Notes: generated by a model not told the origin, from the sequence alone. A stretch of DNA of 64,000 nt from VFJQ01 sp044226525 (GCA_044226525.1 JBGAGV010000020.1:1-64000), one strand, 5' to 3'. Positions 17,500-26,640 are shown, counted from the stretch's first letter. A program made the numbers and translations.

Positions 17500-18738
17500 C
17501 TACCGGCCTATCCACTGCATCGTCTTGTCGGCGAGTTTGTCGAAGGCAGTGACGGCCAACGCGAGGTGTTCTTCTTTCGTGTCCTCGATCTTGTTGTGGC
17601 TGATGCCGTGGAGGCTCTGGACGAACATCATCACGGTCGGCACGCCGGCACGGGCGACTTCGGCGGCGTCGTGCAGCGGACCACTGGGAAGACGATGCGA
17701 GGTGCCGCAGGTTTCGCGGATCGATTCGTCGCAGAGAGCGACGAGGTCATCGTGAAAGGGGCGTGGGGCGATGTGCCAGAGACGCTCCCACGCCACACTC
17801 ACGCCGCCATCGTGCGCGAAGCGTTCGCTGGCTTCGCGAGCTTCGGTGTGCATGCGGGCGAGCACGACAGGATCGAGATGACGCTGATCGAGCGTGATGC
17901 GGCAATCCTCCACGACGCTGGTGACGATGCCCGGCTTCGTGGTGCACGAACCGATCGTGCACACCCCACTGCCGCTGCGCTCGGCGATGCGATAGATCTC
18001 CCCGCTCATTTTCCCCGCCGCGAGGAAAGCATCGCGGCGACGGTTCATCGGCGTGCTGCCAGAGTGCGCAGCCTGACCGTGGAAATTGATCGCGTGACGC
18101 TCCACGCCAAAAGTGCCGAGGACCGCGCCGAGCGGTAGGTCGAGGTCGAGGAGCACGGGGCCTTGTTCGATGTGGAGTTCGAGATAAGCAGCGGCATTCA
18201 CGAGTTCGCGGCCGGCGTCCTTCACCTTTTCGAAATCGATGCCGTGCTCACGCAGAGCATCCGGCAGACGCACGCCGGCTTTGTCCACCAGGGCGCGGGC
18301 TTCTTCCATATCGAGATTTCCGGAGCACGCGGACGAGCCGAAGAGACTTTTGCCGAAGCGAGCGCCCTCTTCGTCCGCCCAATCGACAACGCGCACGGTG
18401 AACGGCGGCCTGCCGTGATATTGCGCGGCGATCCGGCGGAGGATTTCCACACCGGCGAGCACGTTGAGGCAGCCATCCAGCCAGCCGCCATTCGGCACGG
18501 AATCAATGTGTCCGCCGATGAGCAGCGCCTTTTCGGACTCACCGCGCAGCGTCGCCCAGGTGTTGCCAGCCGCGTCGTTGTGAACTTCAACGGGAATGGC
18601 GTCGAGTTTCTCCCGGAGCCACTTCCGGGCTTTGGCCCATGTCGGCGTGAAGGCGACGCGTTGCGCGCCGTTTTCATCGCCAGTAAGCGCGCGGAGTTCC
18701 TTCAGTTCGTCGATGGTGCGCTGCGGATGGAGGCTCAT
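17500..18738 (-). CDS. Zn-dependent N-carbamoyl-beta-amino acid amidohydrolase (M20 family, PydC/HyuC-like)
   Basis: A 412-residue M20 amidohydrolase with metal ligands visible in order: His77 and Asp88 around GGHIDSVPNGGWLDG, Glu123/124 in ADEEGARF, His189 in ELHIEQGP and His381 in LHGISHNKIED. This is the allantoate amidohydrolase/carbamoyl-amidase branch; the closest roles are beta-ureidopropionase (yeast Pyd3-like) and N-carbamoyl-L-amino acid hydrolase. In this locus it would release NH3 and CO2 from N-carbamoyl-beta-alanine or N-carbamoyl-3-aminoisobutyrate. It is 94 bp upstream of preA on the same strand, so it may head the whole minus-strand unit. Its start is divergent from cimA. Confidence 0.88.
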   Translation of the reverse strand: MSLHPQRTIDELKELRALTGDENGAQRVAFTPTWAKARKWLREKLDAIPVEVHNDAAGNTWATLRGESEKALLIGGHIDSVPNGGWLDGCLNVLAGVEILRRIAAQYHGRPPFTVRVVDWADEEGARFGKSLFGSSACSGNLDMEEARALVDKAGVRLPDALREHGIDFEKVKDAGRELVNAAAYLELHIEQGPVLLDLDLPLGAVLGTFGVERHAINFHGQAAHSGSTPMNRRRDAFLAAGKMSGEIYRIAERSGSGVCTIGSCTTKPGIVTSVVEDCRITLDQRHLDPVVLARMHTEAREASERFAHDGGVSVAWERLWHIAPRPFHDDLVALCDESIRETCGTSHRLPSGPLHDAAEVARAGVPTVMMFVQSLHGISHNKIEDTKEEHLALAVTAFDKLADKTMQWIGR

Positions 18739-18851
18739 GGGCTGTCGTTGTAGCGGATGGCGTCCCCGGAAGGAAGACTGTGTCTGACAAGTCCCGACCG
18801 GTCCGACTTGTCCGGCCTCGATTTCCGGGTAAGGGTTGCACCCTTTTTCTT

Positions 18852-20414
18852 ATGAGCACACCACGAGTCACCATCTACGATACCACGCTCCGCGACGGCA
18901 CGCAGGGCACGGGCATTTCGTTCTCGGTGCTCGACAAGATTCGCGTGGCGGAACGGCTCGATGACTTCGGGGTGCATTACATCGAAGGCGGCTTTCCAGG
19001 CTCGAACCCGAAGGACGCCGAATTTTTCAAGGAAGCGAAAAAGCGGACGTGGAAGAATGCCAAGGTCGCGGCTTTTGGCGCGACACGGCGTGGCAGGATC
19101 AAGGTCGAGGACGACCCGCAGGTGCGCATCCTTCTCGATGCCGAAACACCCGTTGTCACCATCGTCGGCAAGACGTGGCCGCTCCAGGTCGTTGAAGTGC
19201 TCGGCGTCACGCGGGAGGAAAATCTGGCGATGATCTCCGACACCGTCGCCTACCTGAAGAAGCACGGCCGCGAAGTGCTCTACGACGCGGAGCATTTCTT
19301 CGACAGCTATAAGGACGATCCCGAATATTCGCTCGCCACACTCAAGGCGGCGCACGGAGCCGGCGCCGACCTCGTCGTTCTTTGCGATACCAATGGCGGC
19401 TCGCTGCCCGAGTTCATCGCGAAAGCGACGCGGGATGTTCTCGCCGTTCTGGGCTCGAATACCGTTGGCATCCACACCCACAACGACGGCGGCCTCGGCG
19501 TCGCCAACGCGCTGGCGGCGGTCGGCGCCGGTGCGGTGCAGGTGCAGGGCACCATCAATGGCTACGGCGAGCGCGTGGGAAATTGCGACCTCATCACCAT
19601 CATGGCGAATCTTCAGCTCAAGCTGAACACGCCGGTCGTGCCCGATCTCACGCGCCTGCGCGAGCTCTCCATGTTCGTCGATGAACTCGCCAACGTGCCG
19701 CACAATATCCGCGCCCCCTACGTCGGCGGCGCCGCTTTTACGCACAAAGGCGGCCAGCACGTTCACGCCGTGCAAAAGCTCGCCAGCAGCTATGAGCACG
19801 TCGATCCCGCGCTCGTCGGGAACGAACGCGTCATCACGATTTCGGACCTCAGCGGCCAGTCGAACGTGATCGTGAAAGCCGAAGAGCGCGGCTTCAAATT
19901 CGCCAAGGGTGCACCCGAAGTGGCCAAGATCCTTTCCGAGGTGAAGCGGCTGGAAGCCGAAGGTTACGAGTTCGAAGCCGCGGAGGCTTCGTTTGATCTC
20001 CTCATCCGCCGGACGCTTGGCCAGCACACCCCGCTCTTCACGCTGGACGAATATCACTGCTCCTTCCGCCGCACGGGCTCAGGCTCGTGGGACAAATGTG
20101 AAGCAACCGTAAAGGTTTGCCTGGGGGAGGAGAAAGCCTACGTCGTGGACGAGGGCGACGGCCCGGTGAACGCCCTCGACGCCGCGCTACGCAAAGCGCT
20201 GCGACCCCATTTCCCAGAGATCGATGCGATCGCGCTGGAAGATTACAAGGTTCGAATCATCAACGGTCAGCAAGGCACGGCGGCACGCACCCGCGTCTTC
20301 ATCGTCTCCACCGACGGCACCGATACCTGGGGCACCGTCGGCGTGAGCGACAACATCATCGAGGCGAGCTGGCTCGCCTTGGTGGACAGCTTTGAATTCA
20401 AGCTGCGGCGCTGA
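18852..20414 (+). CDS. cimA: (R)-citramalate synthase
   Basis: A 520-residue member of the DRE-TIM metallolyase/LeuA family. The start at 18852 places the catalytic DTTLRDGTQGTG at residues 9-20. Other visible parts are the metal HTHNDGG loop, QGTINGYGERVGNCDL, and a C-terminal LeuA-type regulatory domain (VKVCLGEEKAYVVDEGDG onward). The long linker and the AAFTHKGGQHVHAV motif match the citramalate synthase subfamily rather than 2-isopropylmalate synthase. It condenses pyruvate and acetyl-CoA, giving the threonine-independent route to 2-oxobutyrate and isoleucine. It is divergent from the amidohydrolase gene across about 113 bp. Confidence 0.93.
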   Translation: MSTPRVTIYDTTLRDGTQGTGISFSVLDKIRVAERLDDFGVHYIEGGFPGSNPKDAEFFKEAKKRTWKNAKVAAFGATRRGRIKVEDDPQVRILLDAETPVVTIVGKTWPLQVVEVLGVTREENLAMISDTVAYLKKHGREVLYDAEHFFDSYKDDPEYSLATLKAAHGAGADLVVLCDTNGGSLPEFIAKATRDVLAVLGSNTVGIHTHNDGGLGVANALAAVGAGAVQVQGTINGYGERVGNCDLITIMANLQLKLNTPVVPDLTRLRELSMFVDELANVPHNIRAPYVGGAAFTHKGGQHVHAVQKLASSYEHVDPALVGNERVITISDLSGQSNVIVKAEERGFKFAKGAPEVAKILSEVKRLEAEGYEFEAAEASFDLLIRRTLGQHTPLFTLDEYHCSFRRTGSGSWDKCEATVKVCLGEEKAYVVDEGDGPVNALDAALRKALRPHFPEIDAIALEDYKVRIINGQQGTAARTRVFIVSTDGTDTWGTVGVSDNIIEASWLALVDSFEFKLRR

Positions 20415-20631
20415 GATCCGAATGGTCGCCTTGATCTGACTCCATGACCTCATGAAGGATCGCGTCGCGCAGGCGGCGCGCCTCGTTGACGTCCTTGGTG
20501 CCTAGCGAACGCCGGACCCGCTCTTTGGTAAACGGGGTCGGATGAACGACGTAGTGCACGAACCACGTGCCGTGGTTATTCCACAGATGGTGATTTGGGT
20601 TTTCGGTATTGGTCCTGATGCTAAGTTTCAT
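20398..20631 (-). CDS. Small protein resembling the arm-type DNA-binding N-terminus of phage integrases
   Basis: A 77-residue frame that overlaps the 3' end of cimA by 17 bp on the opposite strand. The core (NHGTWFVHYVVHP, then RRSLGTKDVNEARRLRDAIL) has the 'GTWxxxxxV...RRSLGTxDxxEAxxxRD' layout of the three-stranded arm-binding domain at the start of tyrosine recombinases. No catalytic recombinase domain follows, so it is either a stand-alone small DNA-binding protein or an integrase remnant. It ends in SDLSAAA. Similar short stand-alone frames seem common in Verrucomicrobiota, from memory only. Confidence 0.55.
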   Translation of the reverse strand: MKLSIRTNTENPNHHLWNNHGTWFVHYVVHPTPFTKERVRRSLGTKDVNEARRLRDAILHEVMESDQGDHSDLSAAA

Positions 20632-20907
20632 AACTCGTGTCCTCGGCTTGTAAAAACCGCCGACACATCAAGGGTTCGGCCCGAACAGTAATTCTGGCCG
20701 CACATCGCTGCGGGTCTTTCAACTCGCCGCTTTCCACCTTTCCGGGAATAGAACCTCGGCAGGTTGGCAGCCGTCTCGATTGGATAACGGCACTCTTGAT
20801 GGTTGCGTGTCTTCATTCTTCCACGGAATCGTGCCGCGACAAGGTGCGGGCTCCGTTTATGACACGCCTACCACTTCCTCTTCAGAAGATGCTATCAGGA
20901 GATTCCC

Positions 20908-22335
20908 CTAGATCTTTATAATCAAGGCTCGCAGCTCGGTCATCTCTTCCATCGCATACCGCACCCCTTCGCGGCCGAAACCGGAATCTTTCACGCCGCC
21001 ATAAGGCATATTTTCCACGCGAAAGGTCGGCACCTGATTGACCAGCACCCCGCCGACTTCCAGTTGCTCGAAAGCCTTCATCGCCAGCTTGAGATCCGTG
21101 GTGAATACGCCGGCCTGCAAGCCGAAGCGCGAATCGTTGACCAAGGTCAGCGCCTCATCGAAATCGCGATAGGAGTGGAGCGTGACCACCGGAGCGAAAG
21201 CCTCCTCGGCGCACAAGTCGCAGGAGGAGGGGACCTCTTCGAGAACGGTCGCTTCCAGGCATTGCCCGATCACACCGCCGCCATGGACCACCCTGGCTCC
21301 GGCTGCCTTGGCGGAGTCGATTCGTTTCACAATGCTTTCGAGAGCATCGGCCGTAATCATCGGGCCCACGACCGTCGCCGGATCTCGCGGATCACCGGTT
21401 TTGATTTTCGCGCGGAGATGATCCACGAACCGCGTGCGGAAGTCCGCGTAGATCGACTCGTGCACGACAATCCGCTGGACACTGATGCACGACTGGCCCG
21501 CCTGAGCGAAACCGCCTGCGGCGATCAGGGGAATGGCGGCCGCGAGATCGGCATCGTGATGCACGATACAGCCCGCATTACCGCCCAGCTCAAGAGTGAT
21601 CTTCTTCTTCCCACATTGCTGCTTCAGGCGCCAACCCACCGCGGGGCTGCCGGTAAAAGTGATCTTTTTCACGCGCTCGTCCTCTATGAGATGGTGTGCA
21701 TCTTCATTACTACACGTCACAAAATTCACCTGACCGGCAGGCACACCAGCCTCAACCAGCACCTCCGCCAGCAGCAGGGAACTGAGCGGCGTTTTCGTGG
21801 CCGGCTTCACCACCATGGTGTTTCCGGTCGCAATACACGGCGCGACTTTGTGCGCCACGAGATTGAGCGGGAAATTAAACGGCGTGATCGCGCCGATGAC
21901 TCCGATGGGAAAACGCCGCGCCAGACCAGTATGGCCTTCGCCGGGCGGGAGGGCATCGATCGCCAGCAATTCGCCGTGAGCCCGGCGGGCCTCTTCGGCG
22001 GCGGTCTGGAAGGTCATGATCGCGCGGGAGACTTCCGCCTCCGCATAGGTCACGGGTTTGCCGGCTTCCGCGATGATCGTCTGCACAAACTCAGCGCGCC
22101 GGGTTTCAATCCCTTGCGCAATTTTTTGCAGCACCGCGGCGCGCACATGTGCGGGAGCCGTGCGCACTTTCGGGAAGGCCTCTGCCGCAGCGCCGATGGC
22201 CTGGTCAAGAACGGCAGCGTTTCCCATCGGAACCTGGGCGACCCGTTCACCGGTAAAAGGATTCGTGACCAGAAGTGTCTCCGCGGCGCTGAGCCAGCGC
22301 CCGCCGACGAGAAGTTGGGGAGCCGAATTCGTCAT
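20908..22335 (-). CDS. NAD(P)-dependent aldehyde dehydrogenase (non-acylating)
   Basis: A 475-residue ALDH with the general base Glu249 in TLELGGN and nucleophile Cys283 in FAQAGQSCISVQR. The cofactor region TPFNFPLNLVAHKVAP and the C-terminal PYGGVKDSGFGREGVRYAMEEM are complete. The 'GQSCISVQRI' form and the ending resemble the lactaldehyde / phosphonoacetaldehyde / non-phosphorylating GAPDH-like group, but the substrate is not decidable. Unlike mmsA in this window it keeps the catalytic Glu, so it should release a free acid. It lies 69 bp downstream of the U32 gene on the same strand; no operon partner explains it. Confidence 0.85.
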   Translation of the reverse strand: MTNSAPQLLVGGRWLSAAETLLVTNPFTGERVAQVPMGNAAVLDQAIGAAAEAFPKVRTAPAHVRAAVLQKIAQGIETRRAEFVQTIIAEAGKPVTYAEAEVSRAIMTFQTAAEEARRAHGELLAIDALPPGEGHTGLARRFPIGVIGAITPFNFPLNLVAHKVAPCIATGNTMVVKPATKTPLSSLLLAEVLVEAGVPAGQVNFVTCSNEDAHHLIEDERVKKITFTGSPAVGWRLKQQCGKKKITLELGGNAGCIVHHDADLAAAIPLIAAGGFAQAGQSCISVQRIVVHESIYADFRTRFVDHLRAKIKTGDPRDPATVVGPMITADALESIVKRIDSAKAAGARVVHGGGVIGQCLEATVLEEVPSSCDLCAEEAFAPVVTLHSYRDFDEALTLVNDSRFGLQAGVFTTDLKLAMKAFEQLEVGGVLVNQVPTFRVENMPYGGVKDSGFGREGVRYAMEEMTELRALIIKI

Positions 22336-22404
22336 GCCGCTAATGAACTGCTGCCAAAGCCATCCCGCAACCGTGATCGCTCCACAGCTATGAGGCGGGC
22401 AGCG

Positions 22405-24894
22405 TTACAAGGTGCCTCGCGTTACTCCAAGCTGGCTCTGCGCGTTGAGTTCGCGCCAGAGCAGCTCCCCTTCGCGCTGGCCATCCAACAAGGCTCGGTA
22501 GGCCGCGATGATCCGGGCGGTCTCGTGCGCGTCCTCCTCGAGCAACTCCACCCGGAAATGCCGGAGACCTGCGTCGAGCAGTGCGGCGGCAAAACGTGCG
22601 CCGGTCTGCGGCACCGCATTGAAGAGCGTATTACGACAGCCGACGTCCGCTCGCAGCGGGTGCTCCGTCCCGACGCGATCGCGCAAATGGACACGATGTT
22701 TTTCGCAGGGCCGCCCACAATCGAGAAACGACGATCCCTTCGACATGAACGCCGCAAACACGCAGTGCTCCATGTGAAACATCGGCATGTGCTGGTGCAG
22801 CGTCAGCTCAAACCACGCCGGCGGGGCGGCCTGCAAAAGATCGAGCACCTGCTCGATGTTCAGATCGTAGCTGATCGTCACCCGCTGGAGACCCTTGCTC
22901 ATGAAGTGCTGGGCGGTGAGGGGATTAGCCACGTTGAGCGAGAAATCGCCGACCAGCGGCAACTCGCCACGGGAGGCGAAATGCGCGATCGCGCCGAGAT
23001 TGCGAATGAGCACGCCGTCCGGTTTTGCGTTTTCGATCAGGCGGAAAAAGCCCTGCTCGCCTGCCTTTTGAATCCGGGGTGTAGCGAGGAAGATGGAGGC
23101 ATTCCCGACCGAGTGCGCATGGGCCACCGCATCCGCGTAACGGCGGATATCTTCGAAATCGACGTAGAGCGTGGAAACGTCCGCGCGCACCGCGGCGTCG
23201 AGCTGATCCATCGTGCGGCACAGGACGGAGAGCTGCGGCTCCACGACGGTTTTCTCCGCAGCCGTGTGCTGTCCTCGAGCAAAAAAGCCGCGCCACGAAA
23301 TCGGCTGTTCGGTGCGCACCGCTTCCCGGGCGGCGTCGAGCGCAGCGACGAGTTCACGCCGCACTCGGTTCATTTCGGAGATGGGCAGGATGACCTCGCC
23401 TTCGAGTTCGTTGCGCAGTTCGCCCAGTTCGTAAGGATGCTCGCCGAAACGACCCAGGTGCTCGCGCAATTTGTCGGTGCTCAGGGGCGCAGTGCGGGCG
23501 GTTTGGAGAGAGATGGTGGAATGGACGGCGCTCCCATGAGCCTCCGGAAGATGCGCTTCCACCACGAGCGGCTCTCCGGCGCGACCGCGGACGACGAGAT
23601 CGACGGAGGTCCGCTGGCGTGGATCGATTCGGCCGGTGAACGATTGCCGCAGGCGCTTATCGAGCACCGGGTCGTCGGTTTTCCAGATGCGGTCGCCGGG
23701 TTGCAGTTTTCCGAAGTTGATCTTCCCACGTTCGAAGAACAGGCGCCGCCCACGCACTTCGTAAAGACGGCCGCCCTGTTCCGCATTGGTGTCGCCGCCG
23801 GTATCGAAGACGAGGCCGTCGCCGGGCTGGAGCGGGACCTGGGCATTCACCTCGACGAAATCGCGCCCGATGTTTTCGATCCGACCCACAAAGGGGCCGC
23901 GCTTTTTCCCGAACCGCGCGGAGACGAGATGCTGGTGATCCACCCCATGCATCCATCCGGAAAAAAGGCCGCGGGAAAAGGTCATCTCCAGCTGATACTT
24001 CTCGGCAGGAGAGATTTTGTGGGCAAGGTCTTTGACCGCCGCCTCACCGAGGCTGGCTACAGCGGCATCCAGCGCCTTGCGGTAGACCTGACACACCGCC
24101 GCAACATACTCCGGCGACTTCAACCGGCCTTCGATCTTGAAACTGATCACTCCCCGTTTCAGCAACGCCGGGATTTCCTCCGCTGCCGCCAGATCCTGCG
24201 GCGAAAGCAGGTAACGTTTGTCCCCCAGGTCCCGCACCGTTCCATCGACCACCAATTCGTAGGGCATCCGGCACGCCTGGGCACATTCACCACGATTGGC
24301 GCTCCGCTGGCCGAGCGATTCACTGGTGAGACATTGGCCGCTGTAGGCCACGCACAATGCCCCGTGGACGAACACCTCGATCGGCATGGTCGGGTCGAAT
24401 TTTTCCAGTTCCCGCAACGATAACTCCCGCGCCAGCACTATCCGGGAAACACCCAATTCCCGGGCAAATTCGACTCCTTCGGGCGAAGTAAGGGTCATCT
24501 GCGTCGAGGCGTGAACCGGCAAATCGGGCACAAGAGCCCGTGCCAGGCGCGCCAGCCCGATGTCCTGAACCAGCACCGCATCCACTCCCGCACGACTGAG
24601 CAGCCGCAGGTAGTCTTCCGCATCGCTCAGCTCGTTCGTGAAAACGAGGGTATTGAAGGTGACATACGCCTTCACCCCGTGCTGGTGGCAAAATTTAACC
24701 ACCTCGGGCAGTTCGACTTCCGTAAAATTATGCGCCCGGATGCGCGCATTGAACCGTGGCAGGCCAAAAAAGACCGCATCCGCCCCATTCGCCACGGCAG
24801 CACGCAGGCACTCCCAGTCCCCGGCAGGGGCGAGGAGTTCGGGCGTTTCGGCTGGCGCGGCGGAAAGCATCGGAGCCCTCTCCTTTCCGGCCAA
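22405..24894 (-). CDS. U32-family protein, RlhA-like (probable 23S rRNA or tRNA hydroxylation factor)
   Basis: An 829-residue protein with an N-terminal U32 domain (PELLAPAGDWECLRAAVANG, DAVFFG) and a four-cysteine set at 181, 188, 204 and 208 (LCVAYSGQCLTS ... RGECAQACR) expected to hold an Fe-S cluster. The rest fits the long form with a DUF3656-like middle and a C-terminal U32 repeat (MEHCVFAAFMSKGSSF). The long U32 form in E. coli is RlhA, needed for hydroxylation at 23S rRNA C2501, while the short TrhP acts on tRNA. Older annotation as 'collagenase/peptidase' is probably wrong for this branch. The start at 24870 is an alternative. Confidence 0.87.
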   Translation of the reverse strand: MAGKERAPMLSAAPAETPELLAPAGDWECLRAAVANGADAVFFGLPRFNARIRAHNFTEVELPEVVKFCHQHGVKAYVTFNTLVFTNELSDAEDYLRLLSRAGVDAVLVQDIGLARLARALVPDLPVHASTQMTLTSPEGVEFARELGVSRIVLARELSLRELEKFDPTMPIEVFVHGALCVAYSGQCLTSESLGQRSANRGECAQACRMPYELVVDGTVRDLGDKRYLLSPQDLAAAEEIPALLKRGVISFKIEGRLKSPEYVAAVCQVYRKALDAAVASLGEAAVKDLAHKISPAEKYQLEMTFSRGLFSGWMHGVDHQHLVSARFGKKRGPFVGRIENIGRDFVEVNAQVPLQPGDGLVFDTGGDTNAEQGGRLYEVRGRRLFFERGKINFGKLQPGDRIWKTDDPVLDKRLRQSFTGRIDPRQRTSVDLVVRGRAGEPLVVEAHLPEAHGSAVHSTISLQTARTAPLSTDKLREHLGRFGEHPYELGELRNELEGEVILPISEMNRVRRELVAALDAAREAVRTEQPISWRGFFARGQHTAAEKTVVEPQLSVLCRTMDQLDAAVRADVSTLYVDFEDIRRYADAVAHAHSVGNASIFLATPRIQKAGEQGFFRLIENAKPDGVLIRNLGAIAHFASRGELPLVGDFSLNVANPLTAQHFMSKGLQRVTISYDLNIEQVLDLLQAAPPAWFELTLHQHMPMFHMEHCVFAAFMSKGSSFLDCGRPCEKHRVHLRDRVGTEHPLRADVGCRNTLFNAVPQTGARFAAALLDAGLRHFRVELLEEDAHETARIIAAYRALLDGQREGELLWRELNAQSQLGVTRGTL

Positions 24895-25039
24895 GACAGG
24901 CTTTTGACAAGGGCCGCCCGGGTCAGCATCTCGCCATTTTTCCGAACGGGCGTGTCACCTCGGTTGTCAGGACTAGCATGACACACCAAAGTTGACTTTC
25001 GCGCTAAGAAGCTCCTATGTCCGCGCTTACCCCTCGCCC

Positions 25040-26227
25040 ATGAAAACGGGCCCCTCCCGTCTCCATCTCTCCGCGTCCCTCATCGCGCTTGCCCTTGCCT
25101 GCGTGGCATTGGCGCTTGGTTACGGATGGTGCCGAAAGGTGGAAGAGCGGCACATCGCCGACCTGGCGACGGACCTCTCCGATCCGAAACTGCAGGGGGT
25201 AGCCATCCAGCGTGAAGCGTTTTCACACCCTGACCTGCTCGTGCTCTACGGTAGCTCGGAACTCGTCCGGCAGGTGCCGCTCATGGCCGCGGAGTTTTTC
25301 CAGGACTACCCCACCGGCTTCCGTGTCTTCCCGGTCGGTAAAGCGGGCACGTCGCAGCTCGCGGTCCTCCAGAAGCTCGCCGCCGTCGGCGATCGCCTGC
25401 ACGGGCGCAAGGTGGCGCTGTCGCTTTCGCCCAGCTTTTTCTTTGAAGAGCACGTCGATAGCGAATGGTATGGGGGCAATTTCTCCGCGCTTCAAGCCGG
25501 CGAGCTTCTCTTCAGCAACCATCTCTCCTTCAGCCTCAAGCACGACGCCGCGCGGCGGTTGCTTTCTTACCCCGAAACTCTGGAAGATCACTGGCTGCTG
25601 GAAGCCACTGCGCGGCGGCTGGCCCGGGGCAACACGCTCGACCGCGCTATCTATTACGCCGCGTGGCCGCTCGGGAAACTGCAGGGCGCCGTCGAGCGGT
25701 TGCAGGATCACTTCGAGGCTGCCCTCCACATTATCGACCGGCCCGACACGCCAGATCATCCGCGCAAACCGCGCGTGCTGAACTGGCCCGATCATTTGCG
25801 CAAAGCCGAAGGGCTCTCGCGGGAACTGGCCGCCAAGGCCAAGGCCGCCCCGAAGCTCACGCAAAAACCGCGTGGCTCACGCGATGAACTTTTCCTCGCC
25901 CGCCTCAAGCGCGCCACCGAGTGGACCGATTTCGACCTCACCTTGCGCGCCCTGCGCGAACTCGGCGCCCAGCCGCTGCTGCTTTCGATGCCGGTCCACG
26001 CAGCCGATCTCGAAACGGTCGGTGTCTCGCCGAAAGCGCGGGCCGCTTTCCCAGCCCAGCTCCAGCAGGTTGCGGCGAAGTATCAAGTCCCGCTCGTCTA
26101 TTTCCGCGCCGAGGAAGAAGACCCTCTCTTCTTCGCCGACCACCTCGATCACCTCGGCGCCAAGGGGTGGATCTATTACAACAAGATGCTGGACGATTTC
26201 TATCACGGCAGGAACTTGAGTCTATGA
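25040..26227 (+). CDS. dltD: DltD-like protein of D-alanine esterification
   Basis: A 395-residue protein with one N-terminal membrane helix (residues about 8-30) and an extracytoplasmic SGNH/GDSL-like domain. The nucleophile block is LYGSSEL at 69-75, as in DltD, and the paired Asp/His near the C-terminus reads ADHLDHLGAKGW (Asp367/His368 and Asp370/His371). The PVGKAGTSQLAVLQKLA and SLSPSFFFE stretches also fit DltD. In Gram-positives DltD acts outside the membrane to pass D-Ala to lipoteichoic acid. It is first in the operon here, with its TGA overlapping the dltC ATG. An in-frame Met at 24992 was rejected as leader. Confidence 0.88.
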   Translation: MKTGPSRLHLSASLIALALACVALALGYGWCRKVEERHIADLATDLSDPKLQGVAIQREAFSHPDLLVLYGSSELVRQVPLMAAEFFQDYPTGFRVFPVGKAGTSQLAVLQKLAAVGDRLHGRKVALSLSPSFFFEEHVDSEWYGGNFSALQAGELLFSNHLSFSLKHDAARRLLSYPETLEDHWLLEATARRLARGNTLDRAIYYAAWPLGKLQGAVERLQDHFEAALHIIDRPDTPDHPRKPRVLNWPDHLRKAEGLSRELAAKAKAAPKLTQKPRGSRDELFLARLKRATEWTDFDLTLRALRELGAQPLLLSMPVHAADLETVGVSPKARAAFPAQLQQVAAKYQVPLVYFRAEEEDPLFFADHLDHLGAKGWIYYNKMLDDFYHGRNLSL

Positions 26228-26469
26228 GTGCTACTCCTGAACAAATCATCGATGTGCTCGCCCGCGTGGCCGAAACCGATGAAGTCCGCACCAACCCCGA
26301 TCTCGCGCTTTTCGACCTCCAGGTGCTCGACTCGATGAAGACCGTGGAATTGATCGTCGAGCTCGGCCGGGAAACCGGCGTCGAAGTCTCCCCGGCGGAA
26401 TTCGATCGCGATGCGTGGGCCACCCCGCGCAAAATCGTGGAAGACGTGCAGCGGCGGCTGAACGCGTGA
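26224..26469 (+). CDS. dltC: D-alanyl carrier protein
   Basis: An 81-residue acyl-carrier protein with the phosphopantetheine site VLDSMKTVELI, Ser37, in the DSM form typical of DltC rather than the DSL of fatty acid ACPs. The C-terminal helix contains WATPRKIVEDV, close to the usual DltC ending. It would carry D-Ala as a thioester after loading by DltA. It overlaps dltD by 4 bp (ATGA) and is followed after 13 bp by the DltX-like frame. Modification needs a phosphopantetheinyl transferase, which is not in this window. Confidence 0.92.
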   Translation: MSATPEQIIDVLARVAETDEVRTNPDLALFDLQVLDSMKTVELIVELGRETGVEVSPAEFDRDAWATPRKIVEDVQRRLNA

Positions 26470-26482
26470 TCGCCGTCCACGC

Positions 26483-26638
26483 GTGGTAGCCGATCTCATC
26501 CAGCACTGGCTTCAGGATCATCCGCGGCTGCGGCTGATCGCGCTCACCATCTATTATCTCGCCATCATCGCGGCGCTGATCCTCCTCTACGGTCGCGGCG
26601 ATTTCTCTACTCCTCCCTTCGTCTATCAGGAATTCTGA
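26483..26638 (+). CDS. dltX: DltX-like single-pass microprotein
   Basis: A 51-codon frame in the gap between dltC and dltA, starting GTG at 26483 and ending TGA at 26636-26638, 2 nt before the dltA ATG. It has a short cytoplasm-facing start, one hydrophobic helix (about residues 18-36, LRLIALTIYYLAIIAALI) and a C-terminus ending PPFVYQEF. The end fits the F-x-Y-x-x-F signature of Gram-positive DltX (Phe46, Tyr48, Phe51). In that system the C-terminal Tyr is reported to take part in acyl transfer between DltB and DltD. Size, topology, motif and position all agree; the start codon is the least certain part. Confidence 0.85.
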   Translation: MVADLIQHWLQDHPRLRLIALTIYYLAIIAALILLYGRGDFSTPPFVYQEF

Positions 26639-26640
26639 TC

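Noticed and set aside
20628..20816. A 62-codon minus-strand frame ending in ATGA overlap with the integrase-arm-like gene
   Set aside because: The sequence has no protein-like pattern and the overlap can arise by chance; no family resemblance.
24904..25021. TTGACA (24904) and TTGACT (24992) as -35 elements for the dlt operon
   Set aside because: Neither has a good -10 hexamer at 16-18 bp, so no promoter can be supported.
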